Assembly: GCA_016291895.1 (NCBI GenBank)
Contig: JAEEZO010000063.1
Span: 1-11,677, forward strand
From: Caryophanales bacterium
Lineage (GTDB): Bacteria; Bacillota_I; Bacilli_A; RF39; UBA660
DNA: 11,677 nt
Direction: 5' to 3'
The notes under the pieces are model-generated. The model did no database searches and was not told where the DNA came from. It saw only the letters and a program-made list of their open reading frames with translations. The translations under genes and the position numbers were made by a program. Of this stretch, positions 1 to 6,916 are shown one piece after another (within the stretch, counting starts at the first letter, position 1; every line of letters begins with the position of its first letter).

Positions 1-1
1 A

Positions 2-1081
2 ACAGGTAATTATCAAGTTTATGTATCTGATATGATGGAAGATGGTTTAGGTAACCTTTATCTTGCTTTTAAACAATTACAAGAAAAGTTAGAAAAAGAA
101 GGTTTATTTAGAGAAGAACATAAAAAGCCTATACCTAAGATCCCTATGAGAGTAGGTATTATTACAGCACCAACAGGAGCAGCTATTCGTGATATTTTAT
201 CAACAATTAAAAGAAGATTTCCTTTATGTGAAACCATCCTTTTTCCAGCTCTTGTTCAAGGAGAACTAGCAAAAGATGATATTGTAAAAAAGATAAGACT
301 AGCTAATACTTATCCCTTGGATGTCATTATCTTAGGTCGTGGTGGTGGATCTATTGAAGACTTATGGCCTTTTAATGAAGAGATTGTTGCTCGTGCTATT
401 TATGATAGTGAAATACCAATAATAAGTGGTGTTGGCCATGAAATTGATTTTACAATTAGTGATTTTGTAGCTGATCTAAGAGCACCAACCCCAACAGGAG
501 CAGCTGAGATGGCTGTACCATCAAGAGAAGACTTACTTGTTTATTTCAATCAAATGAATAAACGTAATACGAAAGCTATTTTAAATATTATTGAAAATGA
601 TAGACAAATCTTAAAACGATATCAAGAAAGTTATATTTTAAAAAATCCAATGTCTTTATATGAAAAGTTAGAACAAAACTTTGATCATTTATATGAAAGA
701 TTAATAATGGTAATTAATAATATTATTACTTTTAATACTGAAAGATTAAATAAATTAAAAAGTAGTTTTATTTTTAAAAATCCTCAAATGTTATTTATTG
801 ATAAAGCTTATAACTATAATGATTTAGTTAAAAGACTTAAATTATCTATTAATAAAAATATTGATGATAATAAAAATAGATATGTTAATCTTTTGAGTAA
901 ACTAGAAGTATTAAATCCTATAACAACATTAAAAAGAGGTTATTCTATTACAAAAGTTAATAATAATCCCATTCGTAGTATTAAAGATGTATCTCTTGAT
1001 AATACGATTAATAGTGAGTTATATGATGGAGTATTAGTTAGTAAAGTAATTGATATCAAGGAGAAAGAAAATGATCATTAA
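2..1081 (+). CDS. xseA: Exodeoxyribonuclease VII large subunit, 5'-partial
   Basis: Large, catalytic subunit of exonuclease VII, which degrades single-stranded DNA from both ends in a complex with several XseB subunits in the cytoplasm. The reading frame is open from base 2; 359 residues are visible and roughly 90 N-terminal residues (most of the OB-fold) lie before the window, judged from the usual length of about 440-450. The first visible residues (TGNYQVYV) match the end of the OB-fold. The core carries the family signatures GRGGGSIEDLWPFNEE and SGVGHEIDFTISDFVAD followed by RAPTPTGAAE. A Lys/Asn-rich, coiled-coil-like segment follows, and the C-terminal LKRGYSI motif is typical of the family. 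The stop overlaps the next gene by 11 bases, indicating translational coupling. The ATG at 32 is internal, not the start. Identification is firm. Confidence 0.97.
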   Translation, partial: TGNYQVYVSDMMEDGLGNLYLAFKQLQEKLEKEGLFREEHKKPIPKIPMRVGIITAPTGAAIRDILSTIKRRFPLCETILFPALVQGELAKDDIVKKIRLANTYPLDVIILGRGGGSIEDLWPFNEEIVARAIYDSEIPIISGVGHEIDFTISDFVADLRAPTPTGAAEMAVPSREDLLVYFNQMNKRNTKAILNIIENDRQILKRYQESYILKNPMSLYEKLEQNFDHLYERLIMVINNIITFNTERLNKLKSSFIFKNPQMLFIDKAYNYNDLVKRLKLSINKNIDDNKNRYVNLLSKLEVLNPITTLKRGYSITKVNNNPIRSIKDVSLDNTINSELYDGVLVSKVIDIKEKENDH

Positions 1082-1682
1082 TGGTTTAGAAAAATTAACT
1101 AAAGAAGAAGTTGATAAAATTGATCTTGATTATTTAGAATATTTAATTTTTACAATTAGTGATTTATATCCAATTAAAACTTTAGGAACAAAAGTAAATG
1201 TAAGTAATATAAAAGACTTAGAAGATTTCTCATTTGATCTTGATAATGGAAAAGAATTAATTGAAATAAAAGTTCATAATAATGTTACAACATTATCAAT
1301 CGTTATCTTTTATAAAGACTTTAGTTTTCATTATATATATGATGTTACTAAAAAGAAGGTTATTGTTCATGAAATGTTTATGAATCTAAATAATTTATTA
1401 TTAAGACATAAAATGTATCAGAATGAATATGTATTTGAACTATATAATTATGATGATTGTAGTGATACAACTATTTATTTTAAAAATGGTGATATAAATC
1501 TTGATCAATTTATAAAAGAATTCTTTAGTCAAGGTAGTGATATTGATAGTTATCTTGATTTATTACCTAAAAAATATTTAAAAGTAAAAATTGAAAGTCC
1601 TCAAGAACAAAGATATATTGAATATCGTAATAATAAACTTATTAATGATATAAAAGGAGAGAATAATGGAAAAGAAAGATAA
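1071..1682 (+). CDS. Uncharacterised 203-residue protein between xseA and xseB
   Basis: I do not recognise this family. The start is set at ATG 1071 because AAGGAG (1058-1063) sits just upstream; an in-frame TTG at 1050 precedes that site and is not needed. The protein is soluble-looking: no signal peptide or membrane segment, acidic N-terminal helix (LTKEEVDKIDLDYLEYL), then alternating beta-like stretches rich in Ile, Val, Phe and Tyr (for example TTLSIVIFYKDFSFHYIYDV), and a charged C-terminal tail. It overlaps xseA by 11 bases and xseB by 17 bases, so it is translated as part of the exonuclease VII operon. This suggests, but does not show, a role linked to exonuclease VII or its expression. 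It could equally be an unrelated lineage-specific passenger. Confidence 0.85.
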   Translation: MIINGLEKLTKEEVDKIDLDYLEYLIFTISDLYPIKTLGTKVNVSNIKDLEDFSFDLDNGKELIEIKVHNNVTTLSIVIFYKDFSFHYIYDVTKKKVIVHEMFMNLNNLLLRHKMYQNEYVFELYNYDDCSDTTIYFKNGDINLDQFIKEFFSQGSDIDSYLDLLPKKYLKVKIESPQEQRYIEYRNNKLINDIKGENNGKER

Positions 1683-1902
1683 GAAAGAAAAAATAAATTT
1701 TGAAGAGAACATTAAAGAACTAGAACAAATTGTTCATGATCTTGAAAGTGGTAATGTAGCGCTTGATGATGCTTTAGAAAAGTTTAATAAAGCTTATAAG
1801 TTATCAAAAGAATGTGATACAAAATTAAAAGAAGTATCAGAATCGGTTAATAAAATATTAACTGAAGATGGTAAATTAGAAGAATTTACGATTCCTGAAT
1901 AG
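1666..1902 (+). CDS. xseB: Exodeoxyribonuclease VII small subunit
   Basis: Small helical subunit that packs on the coiled-coil arm of XseA to form active exonuclease VII. The 78-residue length is typical. The sequence fits the family along its whole length: NFEENIKELEQIVHDLESG, then VALDDALEKFNKAYKL and a second helix ending near KILTEDGKLEEF. A good ribosome binding site (AAGGAGAG, about 1653-1660) lies inside the end of the preceding gene, with which it overlaps by 17 bases. It is the last gene of the operon. I see no convincing intrinsic terminator behind it, so some read-through into the next promoter region is possible. Confidence 0.96.
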   Translation: MEKKDKKEKINFEENIKELEQIVHDLESGNVALDDALEKFNKAYKLSKECDTKLKEVSESVNKILTEDGKLEEFTIPE

Positions 1903-1967
1903 TTTACAAATATTTACAAAAAAAATTTACGTATTTTGCCTATGGTAAAGTATTCATATTATATCTT

Positions 1968-1976
1968 TGATATAAT
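1968..1976 (+). promoter_or_regulatory. Extended -10 promoter for the cell-wall hydrolase gene
   Basis: TGATATAAT matches the extended -10 consensus TGnTATAAT exactly, 24 bases before the ATG at 2001. No good -35 hexamer is present at 17-base spacing (AAGTAT at 1948-1953), which an extended -10 element can tolerate. Transcription would start near 1983, leaving a leader of about 18 bases that contains the AGGTGAT ribosome binding site. It separates the hydrolase gene from the exonuclease VII operon. Confidence 0.6.
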
Positions 1977-2000
1977 ATAATAAAGAAAGTAGGTGATATA

Positions 2001-5000
2001 ATGAAAAAAATAATAATAATTATTTCTTTTGTTATGTCACTTTTTTTGTACACTAATGCTTCGGCATTAACGCATGATAGTAAAGATCTAACAGGAAGAA
2101 AAGTATGTCCTAAATATGAACTTGCCATTGCTAAAAGTGATGGTAGTATTGAAACAGTTACCTGTCATGAAGATTATTTATCAGCAAAATCAAGTATGTC
2201 TACTAATAGTGAAAAGGATTTAATAATCATTAATGAAAGTGTTACTAATTCTAAAATTGTGGATGCCAAATATGCTTTACTATATTTAGACCGTGGAAGT
2301 AGTGTAACAACTAATATTTACCCATATTCAACTCATAAAGCAGATACTGAAGATAACTATATGAATAATAGTTCATCATATGGGGGCACTGATGCAGCGA
2401 TGATTGAATATGATAATACAAATAGTTCATATAAAATTAAAATAAGTGGTGATCGTGGTTGGATAAAAGCTGGTGATGTTATTGCTGTAGTTCCAGTTTC
2501 TTGGGTAAAAACAACTTCATACTATAAAATCACTAGTAGTGATGTATATCATTATTTTGCAAGTAATATTCAAAAGAGTGGTTATAGTCAAATGTCATTA
2601 AGACTTGGACCTAAACCAAGTAATATTAGTGCGGGATCTTATTATAGTTATGATGGTAATTATTTCTATAATAGTTTATATTCTTTAATTGATGATTATC
2701 GTGATAATAAATATAATCGTAGTATTAATAAGAGTAATCCATATTATAATTACTATCAATATCTTCCACATAGAACAAGAAGTAATTATACAATTGATGA
2801 TGTTGATGCATACTTCCGTAATCAATTAAAGTTTGTTGGTAGTATTTATGGTAAACAAAAAGTAACAAATTATTCTGTTCTTTATGGTGAAGCTGATAGT
2901 TTTATGGATAGTGAAAGAAAGTATGGTGCTAATGCGATTTCAATGCTTAGTCTATCTCTTAATGAATCAGCAAAAGGTACTAGTCAAATCGCAAGATATA
3001 AAAATAATGTTTTTGGTCATTCGGCATATGATTCAACACCATTTTCATCAGCAAGTGTTTATTTATCAGTATCTCATAACATTGATTATCATGCTTATTC
3101 ATATATTAACTATGGTTATGCAGAACCAACTGATTGGCGTTATAATGGTAGTCATTTTGGTAATAAAGAAACCGGTATGAATAGAGCTTATGCAAGTGAT
3201 GTATATTGGGGAGAGAAAGCAGCAAGTTATTATTATTCATTTGACCGTGATAATGGTATGAAAGATTATAACTATTATCAAATTATTATTTCTAATGGTA
3301 CCAATATTAAAGCAAGAAAAGAAGCTAATACATCATCAACTGCTATTCAAACAATTAAAGCAGCAGGAACACCATTTGTTCTTTTAGAAGAAGTTAAAGG
3401 TGAAAAAGTAAATAATAGTGATGTATGGTATAAAGTACAATCAGATTTAAATATTGATGATAATGGAAATAAAATCTCTTCTAGTTCTAGTTATCCTAAA
3501 TATAATTGGAATGGTGTAATGTATGTTCACTCTAGTTATTTTATAAAAGCTAATACTGCTACTAAAACAAATAATAAGTATAATTCACCAGCTTTATTAA
3601 AGAAAGATGTTGATGATTTTACTTATACTTTTATGGGTACTAGTAAAGAAACAAATTATAAAATTGGTTATTTAATTAAAGATACTGATTTTTATACATC
3701 ATCAACTCTTTTAACCAAAAAAGGTACTTTAGTTAAAAACTCTTTTGTAACAATTATTAAAGAAGCTAAAGAAAAAGATGGTGTTAATTATTTAGTTGTA
3801 ACTAATTATGGTACTTTCCAAAAACATTGGATAAGTGGTAAAAATGTTGAAATAGTTAATCGTGATTTATTAAAAGTGTCTATTGATAAAGAAGGTAGTT
3901 ATATTTCATCTCTTGATAGTATTGATGGAAAAGAAAATTTAAAGATTTATACCAATAATCAAATACCAATAGTGTCATATGAAACACGTGATAATAAAAT
4001 ATATTTAAAATTACAAATTCAAAATAGTGGTAGTATTAAATATGGTTATCTTGATTCAACAACTGGTAATATAACATTTACAAAAGATCGAACTAATTTA
4101 AATGATAAAGCTCCTTCAATAAATGCATCTAATAAACAAATATATATGTTTGATGAATATGATATTTTAGAAGGGGTAACAGGAACTGATACTGAAGATG
4201 GTGATATCACTTCAAGAATAAGAGTTATAAGTAATAATATCAATGTTGAAAAGATGGGAACATATGATGTTACTTACTCTCTAACAGATTCTTATAGTAA
4301 TACGGTTACAAAAAGTATCAAAGTTGAAGTATTATATCGAGATAATCCACCAGTAATAAATGCTAGTGATAAGAGTATGCCTGTTGGATCTACTTTTAAT
4401 CCATTAAGTGGAGTAACGGGTGCTGATCTTGAAGATGGTAATATTACTAGTAGTATTAAAGTAGTTAGTAATAATGTTAATGTAAATAAAAAAGGTAATT
4501 ATAGTGTTACATATTCATTAACAGATTCTTATAAAAATACGGTTACCAAAACAATTACTGTAAATATTTATGAATATACTTCTGCTAATAGTTTATTTAT
4601 GTTTGATTCCTTTAATCACAAAAAAGATAATACTTTTGTAGTAAGTGGTTTCATGGGAGTTAAAGGTATTGATAACAAGAGTGTTACTCATGAATTAATC
4701 TTTGTTAATGAAAACAATAATAAAGAATATAGTTTTAAATTAAATAATTGGAAGGATTATCCATATGAGATGAGTTCTCTTGATGATGATAAAGAATATA
4801 ACTATAGTGGTGGATGGTTCAAGAGTGAATTAGATTTATCAAAAGATAAACTTCCTAATGGTGATTATCGTATCTATATTAAAGTTATTAATGGTAAGTA
4901 TGCTGCTAAAACATATTTCACAAATATCGCTTATGTTGATATGACAAGAAGAGCTAAAGGATTTGAAAGAGAATTCTTAGTTGATGTTGATTATGGTACA

Positions 5001-5507
5001 TTAGATAGTCCAATTCTCTTTAGTGTACGTGATTCTTTAATTAGTACAACTGTACCAAAAAAACTAGATCCAATGTATAATTATATTAGTGAAGTTAAAA
5101 ATAGTAATGGCTTGTATCTAAAAGGAACAAGTAATAATATTGGTCTATCTTATAAAAATGCTAATGATATTAAAAGAAGTATTGTACTTGAAAACAAAGA
5201 AACCTTTAAACGTTATACTTTTGATACTAAAGTAACTAGTGGTGATTATTTAATTAGTCCTGCCGTTATTGATAATTGTGATAAGAAATATGCGTGGTTT
5301 GAAGTTACAATACCTAAATTAGAATTAGAAAAATTAGATAAAGGTACATATATCATATATGTTATGGAAACAGTTAAAAATGAAACATATTATGGTGAAA
5401 TAAAAGATTTAAGTTATCAAGAATATACGGATATTAATAAGGCTCTTAATATCGATCTTAAAATGAATGAAGATCGACGTATGCGTCTTGAATTAACTGT
5501 GAAATAA
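2001..5507 (+). CDS. Secreted glucosaminidase-family cell-wall hydrolase with SH3-like and Ig-like domains
   Basis: Probable autolysin (endo-beta-N-acetylglucosaminidase, GH73/LytD-like) cutting peptidoglycan glycan strands outside the cell. Residues 1-23 form a signal peptide (MKK, a run of Ile, then a hydrophobic core to ASA). A region of about 230 residues of unknown fold follows. The glucosaminidase domain covers roughly 255-415; LNESAKGTSQIARYKNNVFG fits the catalytic-motif block, with E322 the likely catalytic acid. An SH3-like domain lies at about 423-515 (TNIKARKEAN to GVMYVHSSYF), probably followed by further SH3-like modules up to 690. Two DUF5011-like Ig domains (about 702-780 and 782-857) share TYSLTDSY and TVTK. 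The last 300 residues hold two divergent copies of a beta domain (865-978 and 1026-1142). No LPXTG or C-terminal membrane anchor is seen, so wall attachment must be non-covalent. The hydrolase call is firm; the exact bond cleaved is inferred. Confidence 0.88.
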   Translation: MKKIIIIISFVMSLFLYTNASALTHDSKDLTGRKVCPKYELAIAKSDGSIETVTCHEDYLSAKSSMSTNSEKDLIIINESVTNSKIVDAKYALLYLDRGSSVTTNIYPYSTHKADTEDNYMNNSSSYGGTDAAMIEYDNTNSSYKIKISGDRGWIKAGDVIAVVPVSWVKTTSYYKITSSDVYHYFASNIQKSGYSQMSLRLGPKPSNISAGSYYSYDGNYFYNSLYSLIDDYRDNKYNRSINKSNPYYNYYQYLPHRTRSNYTIDDVDAYFRNQLKFVGSIYGKQKVTNYSVLYGEADSFMDSERKYGANAISMLSLSLNESAKGTSQIARYKNNVFGHSAYDSTPFSSASVYLSVSHNIDYHAYSYINYGYAEPTDWRYNGSHFGNKETGMNRAYASDVYWGEKAASYYYSFDRDNGMKDYNYYQIIISNGTNIKARKEANTSSTAIQTIKAAGTPFVLLEEVKGEKVNNSDVWYKVQSDLNIDDNGNKISSSSSYPKYNWNGVMYVHSSYFIKANTATKTNNKYNSPALLKKDVDDFTYTFMGTSKETNYKIGYLIKDTDFYTSSTLLTKKGTLVKNSFVTIIKEAKEKDGVNYLVVTNYGTFQKHWISGKNVEIVNRDLLKVSIDKEGSYISSLDSIDGKENLKIYTNNQIPIVSYETRDNKIYLKLQIQNSGSIKYGYLDSTTGNITFTKDRTNLNDKAPSINASNKQIYMFDEYDILEGVTGTDTEDGDITSRIRVISNNINVEKMGTYDVTYSLTDSYSNTVTKSIKVEVLYRDNPPVINASDKSMPVGSTFNPLSGVTGADLEDGNITSSIKVVSNNVNVNKKGNYSVTYSLTDSYKNTVTKTITVNIYEYTSANSLFMFDSFNHKKDNTFVVSGFMGVKGIDNKSVTHELIFVNENNNKEYSFKLNNWKDYPYEMSSLDDDKEYNYSGGWFKSELDLSKDKLPNGDYRIYIKVINGKYAAKTYFTNIAYVDMTRRAKGFEREFLVDVDYGTLDSPILFSVRDSLISTTVPKKLDPMYNYISEVKNSNGLYLKGTSNNIGLSYKNANDIKRSIVLENKETFKRYTFDTKVTSGDYLISPAVIDNCDKKYAWFEVTIPKLELEKLDKGTYIIYVMETVKNETYYGEIKDLSYQEYTDINKALNIDLKMNEDRRMRLELTVK

Positions 5508-5512
5508 AATGT

Positions 5513-5545
5513 AAAAGAATAGTCAAAACTATTCTTTTATTTTAT
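5513..5545 (+). terminator. Intrinsic terminator after the cell-wall hydrolase gene
   Basis: A perfect 11-base stem, AAAAGAATAGT (5513-5523) and ACTATTCTTTT (5528-5538), closes a CAAA loop and is followed by a T-rich run (ATTTTAT). It starts six bases after the hydrolase stop codon. Confidence 0.85.
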
Positions 5546-5548
5546 AAT
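5520..5548 (+). promoter_or_regulatory. Possible dnaB promoter nested in the preceding terminator
   Basis: A perfect TATAAT (5543-5548) lies in the tail of the terminator, with TAGTCA (5520-5525, four of six matches to TTGACA) 17 bases upstream, inside the hairpin. Transcription would start near 5555, giving an extremely short leader that would overlap the AAGGAG ribosome binding site (5555-5560) of dnaB. Because the leader is so short, the real promoter could be elsewhere; in this AT-rich DNA such hexamers also arise by chance. Confidence 0.35.
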
Positions 5549-5566
5549 AATGTTAAGGAGAAAGTT

Positions 5567-6850
5567 ATGAGAACAATCTTACCAGCAGATACTTATAAAG
5601 TATTTAATAGATCTTTTTTAACACCACAAGCTAAAGATGTTTTAGTATCATTATATCAACCGATAATTGGACTTACGGCTGTAAGTTTGTATCTAACTTT
5701 ATATAATGATTTATCTACTTCAGAACTTGAAAGTATAGAGTATACTCATCATCATTTAATGAGTATTATGATGACTAATTTAGATACAATTGTGGAAGCA
5801 AGAAAAAAATTAGAAGCAATTGGTTTATTAAAAACCTTTTATAAAGAAGATGAAATAAAAAACTATTTATATGTTTTATATGCACCTCTTGAAGCTAGAC
5901 TCTTTTTGAATCATCCTATCTTAAATGATGTTTTATATAATAATGTAGGTAAAGTAGAATATGAACATATTGTTGATAAATACAAAATAAAGAATGTAAG
6001 TATTAAAGATTATCAAGATATAACAACTAGTTTTGATGAAGTATATACTCCTGTTAATGGATATAGTCTAACAAATGATAATATTATATCTAGTAGAACA
6101 AGAAAATTAGAAATAAATAGTAATATTGATTTAAATCTAATTATTAGTGGTATTCCTAAAGGAATGGTTAGTGAAAGATGTTTTAATAATGATATTTTAG
6201 ATTTAATTGTATATCTAGCATATTTATATAAAATAGATAATTTAAATATGCAAGGTTTAGTAAGAAATGCTATTAATGAAAAGGGAATGATTGATGTATC
6301 TGATTTAAGAAGAATGTGCAGAGATTACTATCAATTTGAAAATAATGGTAAATTACCAACGCTTATTTATAATGTTCAACCAGAACATTTAAGAGAACCA
6401 GATGGTGGTAATAGTAACTTAGATAAAATGGTACACACTTTTGAAAATGTAAGTCCCATTGATTTCTTACGTAGTGTATCAGGTAATAAAGAACCAACAG
6501 ATCGTGATAAGAGATTAATTGAAAACTTAATGTTAAATCAAAAATTATCACCAGGGGTTGTTAATGTTTTAATTGATTATGTCCTTAAAGTAGCCGATAA
6601 AAAACTAGATAAAAACATGATTGAAAAAATCGCTGGTGAATGGCAAAGATTAAATATTGATACCGTTAGAGAAGCGATGAATAATTGTAGGAAAAGACAT
6701 AAGAGTTATAAAGAACTTGCAGTTAAGAAAACCAATAAAGAAGTCGTTAAAAAAGAAGAAGTTAAAGAACCTATTTGGTTTAATAAAAAGATTGATTTAA
6801 ATAAAGAAAACACAAAAGAGCTTGAGGATTTACTTAAAGATTTTGATTAA
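5567..6850 (+). CDS. dnaB: Replication initiation and membrane attachment protein DnaB (DnaD/DnaB family)
   Basis: Bacillus-type DnaB, a helicase-loading protein that acts with DnaD and DnaI to place the replicative helicase at oriC and at restarting forks; it is not the helicase itself. The N-terminal winged-helix region shows the characteristic ILPADTYKVFNRSFL and LVSLYQPIIGLTAVSLYLTL. The DnaD-like C-terminal domain (DnaB_2) lies at about residues 296-382 (SPIDFLRSVSGNKEPTDRD to CRKRHKSYK), followed by a charged Lys/Glu-rich tail. The 427-residue length is slightly shorter than the roughly 470 of Bacillus subtilis DnaB. The start at 5567 is supported by AAGGAG six bases upstream. In Bacillus the loader ATPase gene dnaI follows directly; here priA follows instead, after a terminator. 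Confidence 0.92.
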   Translation: MRTILPADTYKVFNRSFLTPQAKDVLVSLYQPIIGLTAVSLYLTLYNDLSTSELESIEYTHHHLMSIMMTNLDTIVEARKKLEAIGLLKTFYKEDEIKNYLYVLYAPLEARLFLNHPILNDVLYNNVGKVEYEHIVDKYKIKNVSIKDYQDITTSFDEVYTPVNGYSLTNDNIISSRTRKLEINSNIDLNLIISGIPKGMVSERCFNNDILDLIVYLAYLYKIDNLNMQGLVRNAINEKGMIDVSDLRRMCRDYYQFENNGKLPTLIYNVQPEHLREPDGGNSNLDKMVHTFENVSPIDFLRSVSGNKEPTDRDKRLIENLMLNQKLSPGVVNVLIDYVLKVADKKLDKNMIEKIAGEWQRLNIDTVREAMNNCRKRHKSYKELAVKKTNKEVVKKEEVKEPIWFNKKIDLNKENTKELEDLLKDFD

Positions 6851-6887
6851 AAAGGTTTGTCTAATTCGATAAACTTTTTTTTATTTT
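6849..6887 (+). terminator. Intrinsic terminator overlapping the dnaB stop codon
   Basis: Bases 6849-6861 pair with 6868-6880 over 13 positions with two G-T wobbles, around a six-base loop (TAATTC), followed by a T-rich stretch (TTATTTTA). The stem begins with the last two bases of the dnaB TAA stop, so dnaB ends in the hairpin itself. Confidence 0.8.
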
Positions 6888-6888
6888 A

Positions 6889-6897
6889 TGATAAAAT
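6889..6897 (+). promoter_or_regulatory. Possible extended -10 promoter for priA
   Basis: TGATAAAAT fits TGnTATAAT with one mismatch and lies directly behind the dnaB terminator, 19 bases before the priA ATG. No recognisable -35 hexamer is at the right distance. A start site near 6904 would leave a leader barely longer than the TGGAGGA ribosome binding site (6907-6913). Confidence 0.35.
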
Positions 6898-6916
6898 AAT
6901 AATGATTGGAGGAATT

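Noticed and set aside
1050..1070. TTG start for the gene between xseA and xseB
   Set aside because: The ribosome binding site AAGGAG at 1058-1063 lies downstream of it and points to ATG 1071.
1871..1889. Seven-base hairpin GTAAATT/AATTTAC near the end of xseB
   Set aside because: It is within the coding sequence, has no G/C core and is not followed by a T-run, so it is not a terminator.
2884..3180. 98-residue + strand open frame inside the hydrolase gene
   Set aside because: It lies in another frame of a well-supported domain-bearing gene and lacks a ribosome binding site.
6857..6916. 20-residue N-terminal extension of PriA
   Set aside because: The upstream ATG lies inside the dnaB terminator hairpin; ATG 6917 has a strong TGGAGGA site and begins where PriA homology begins.
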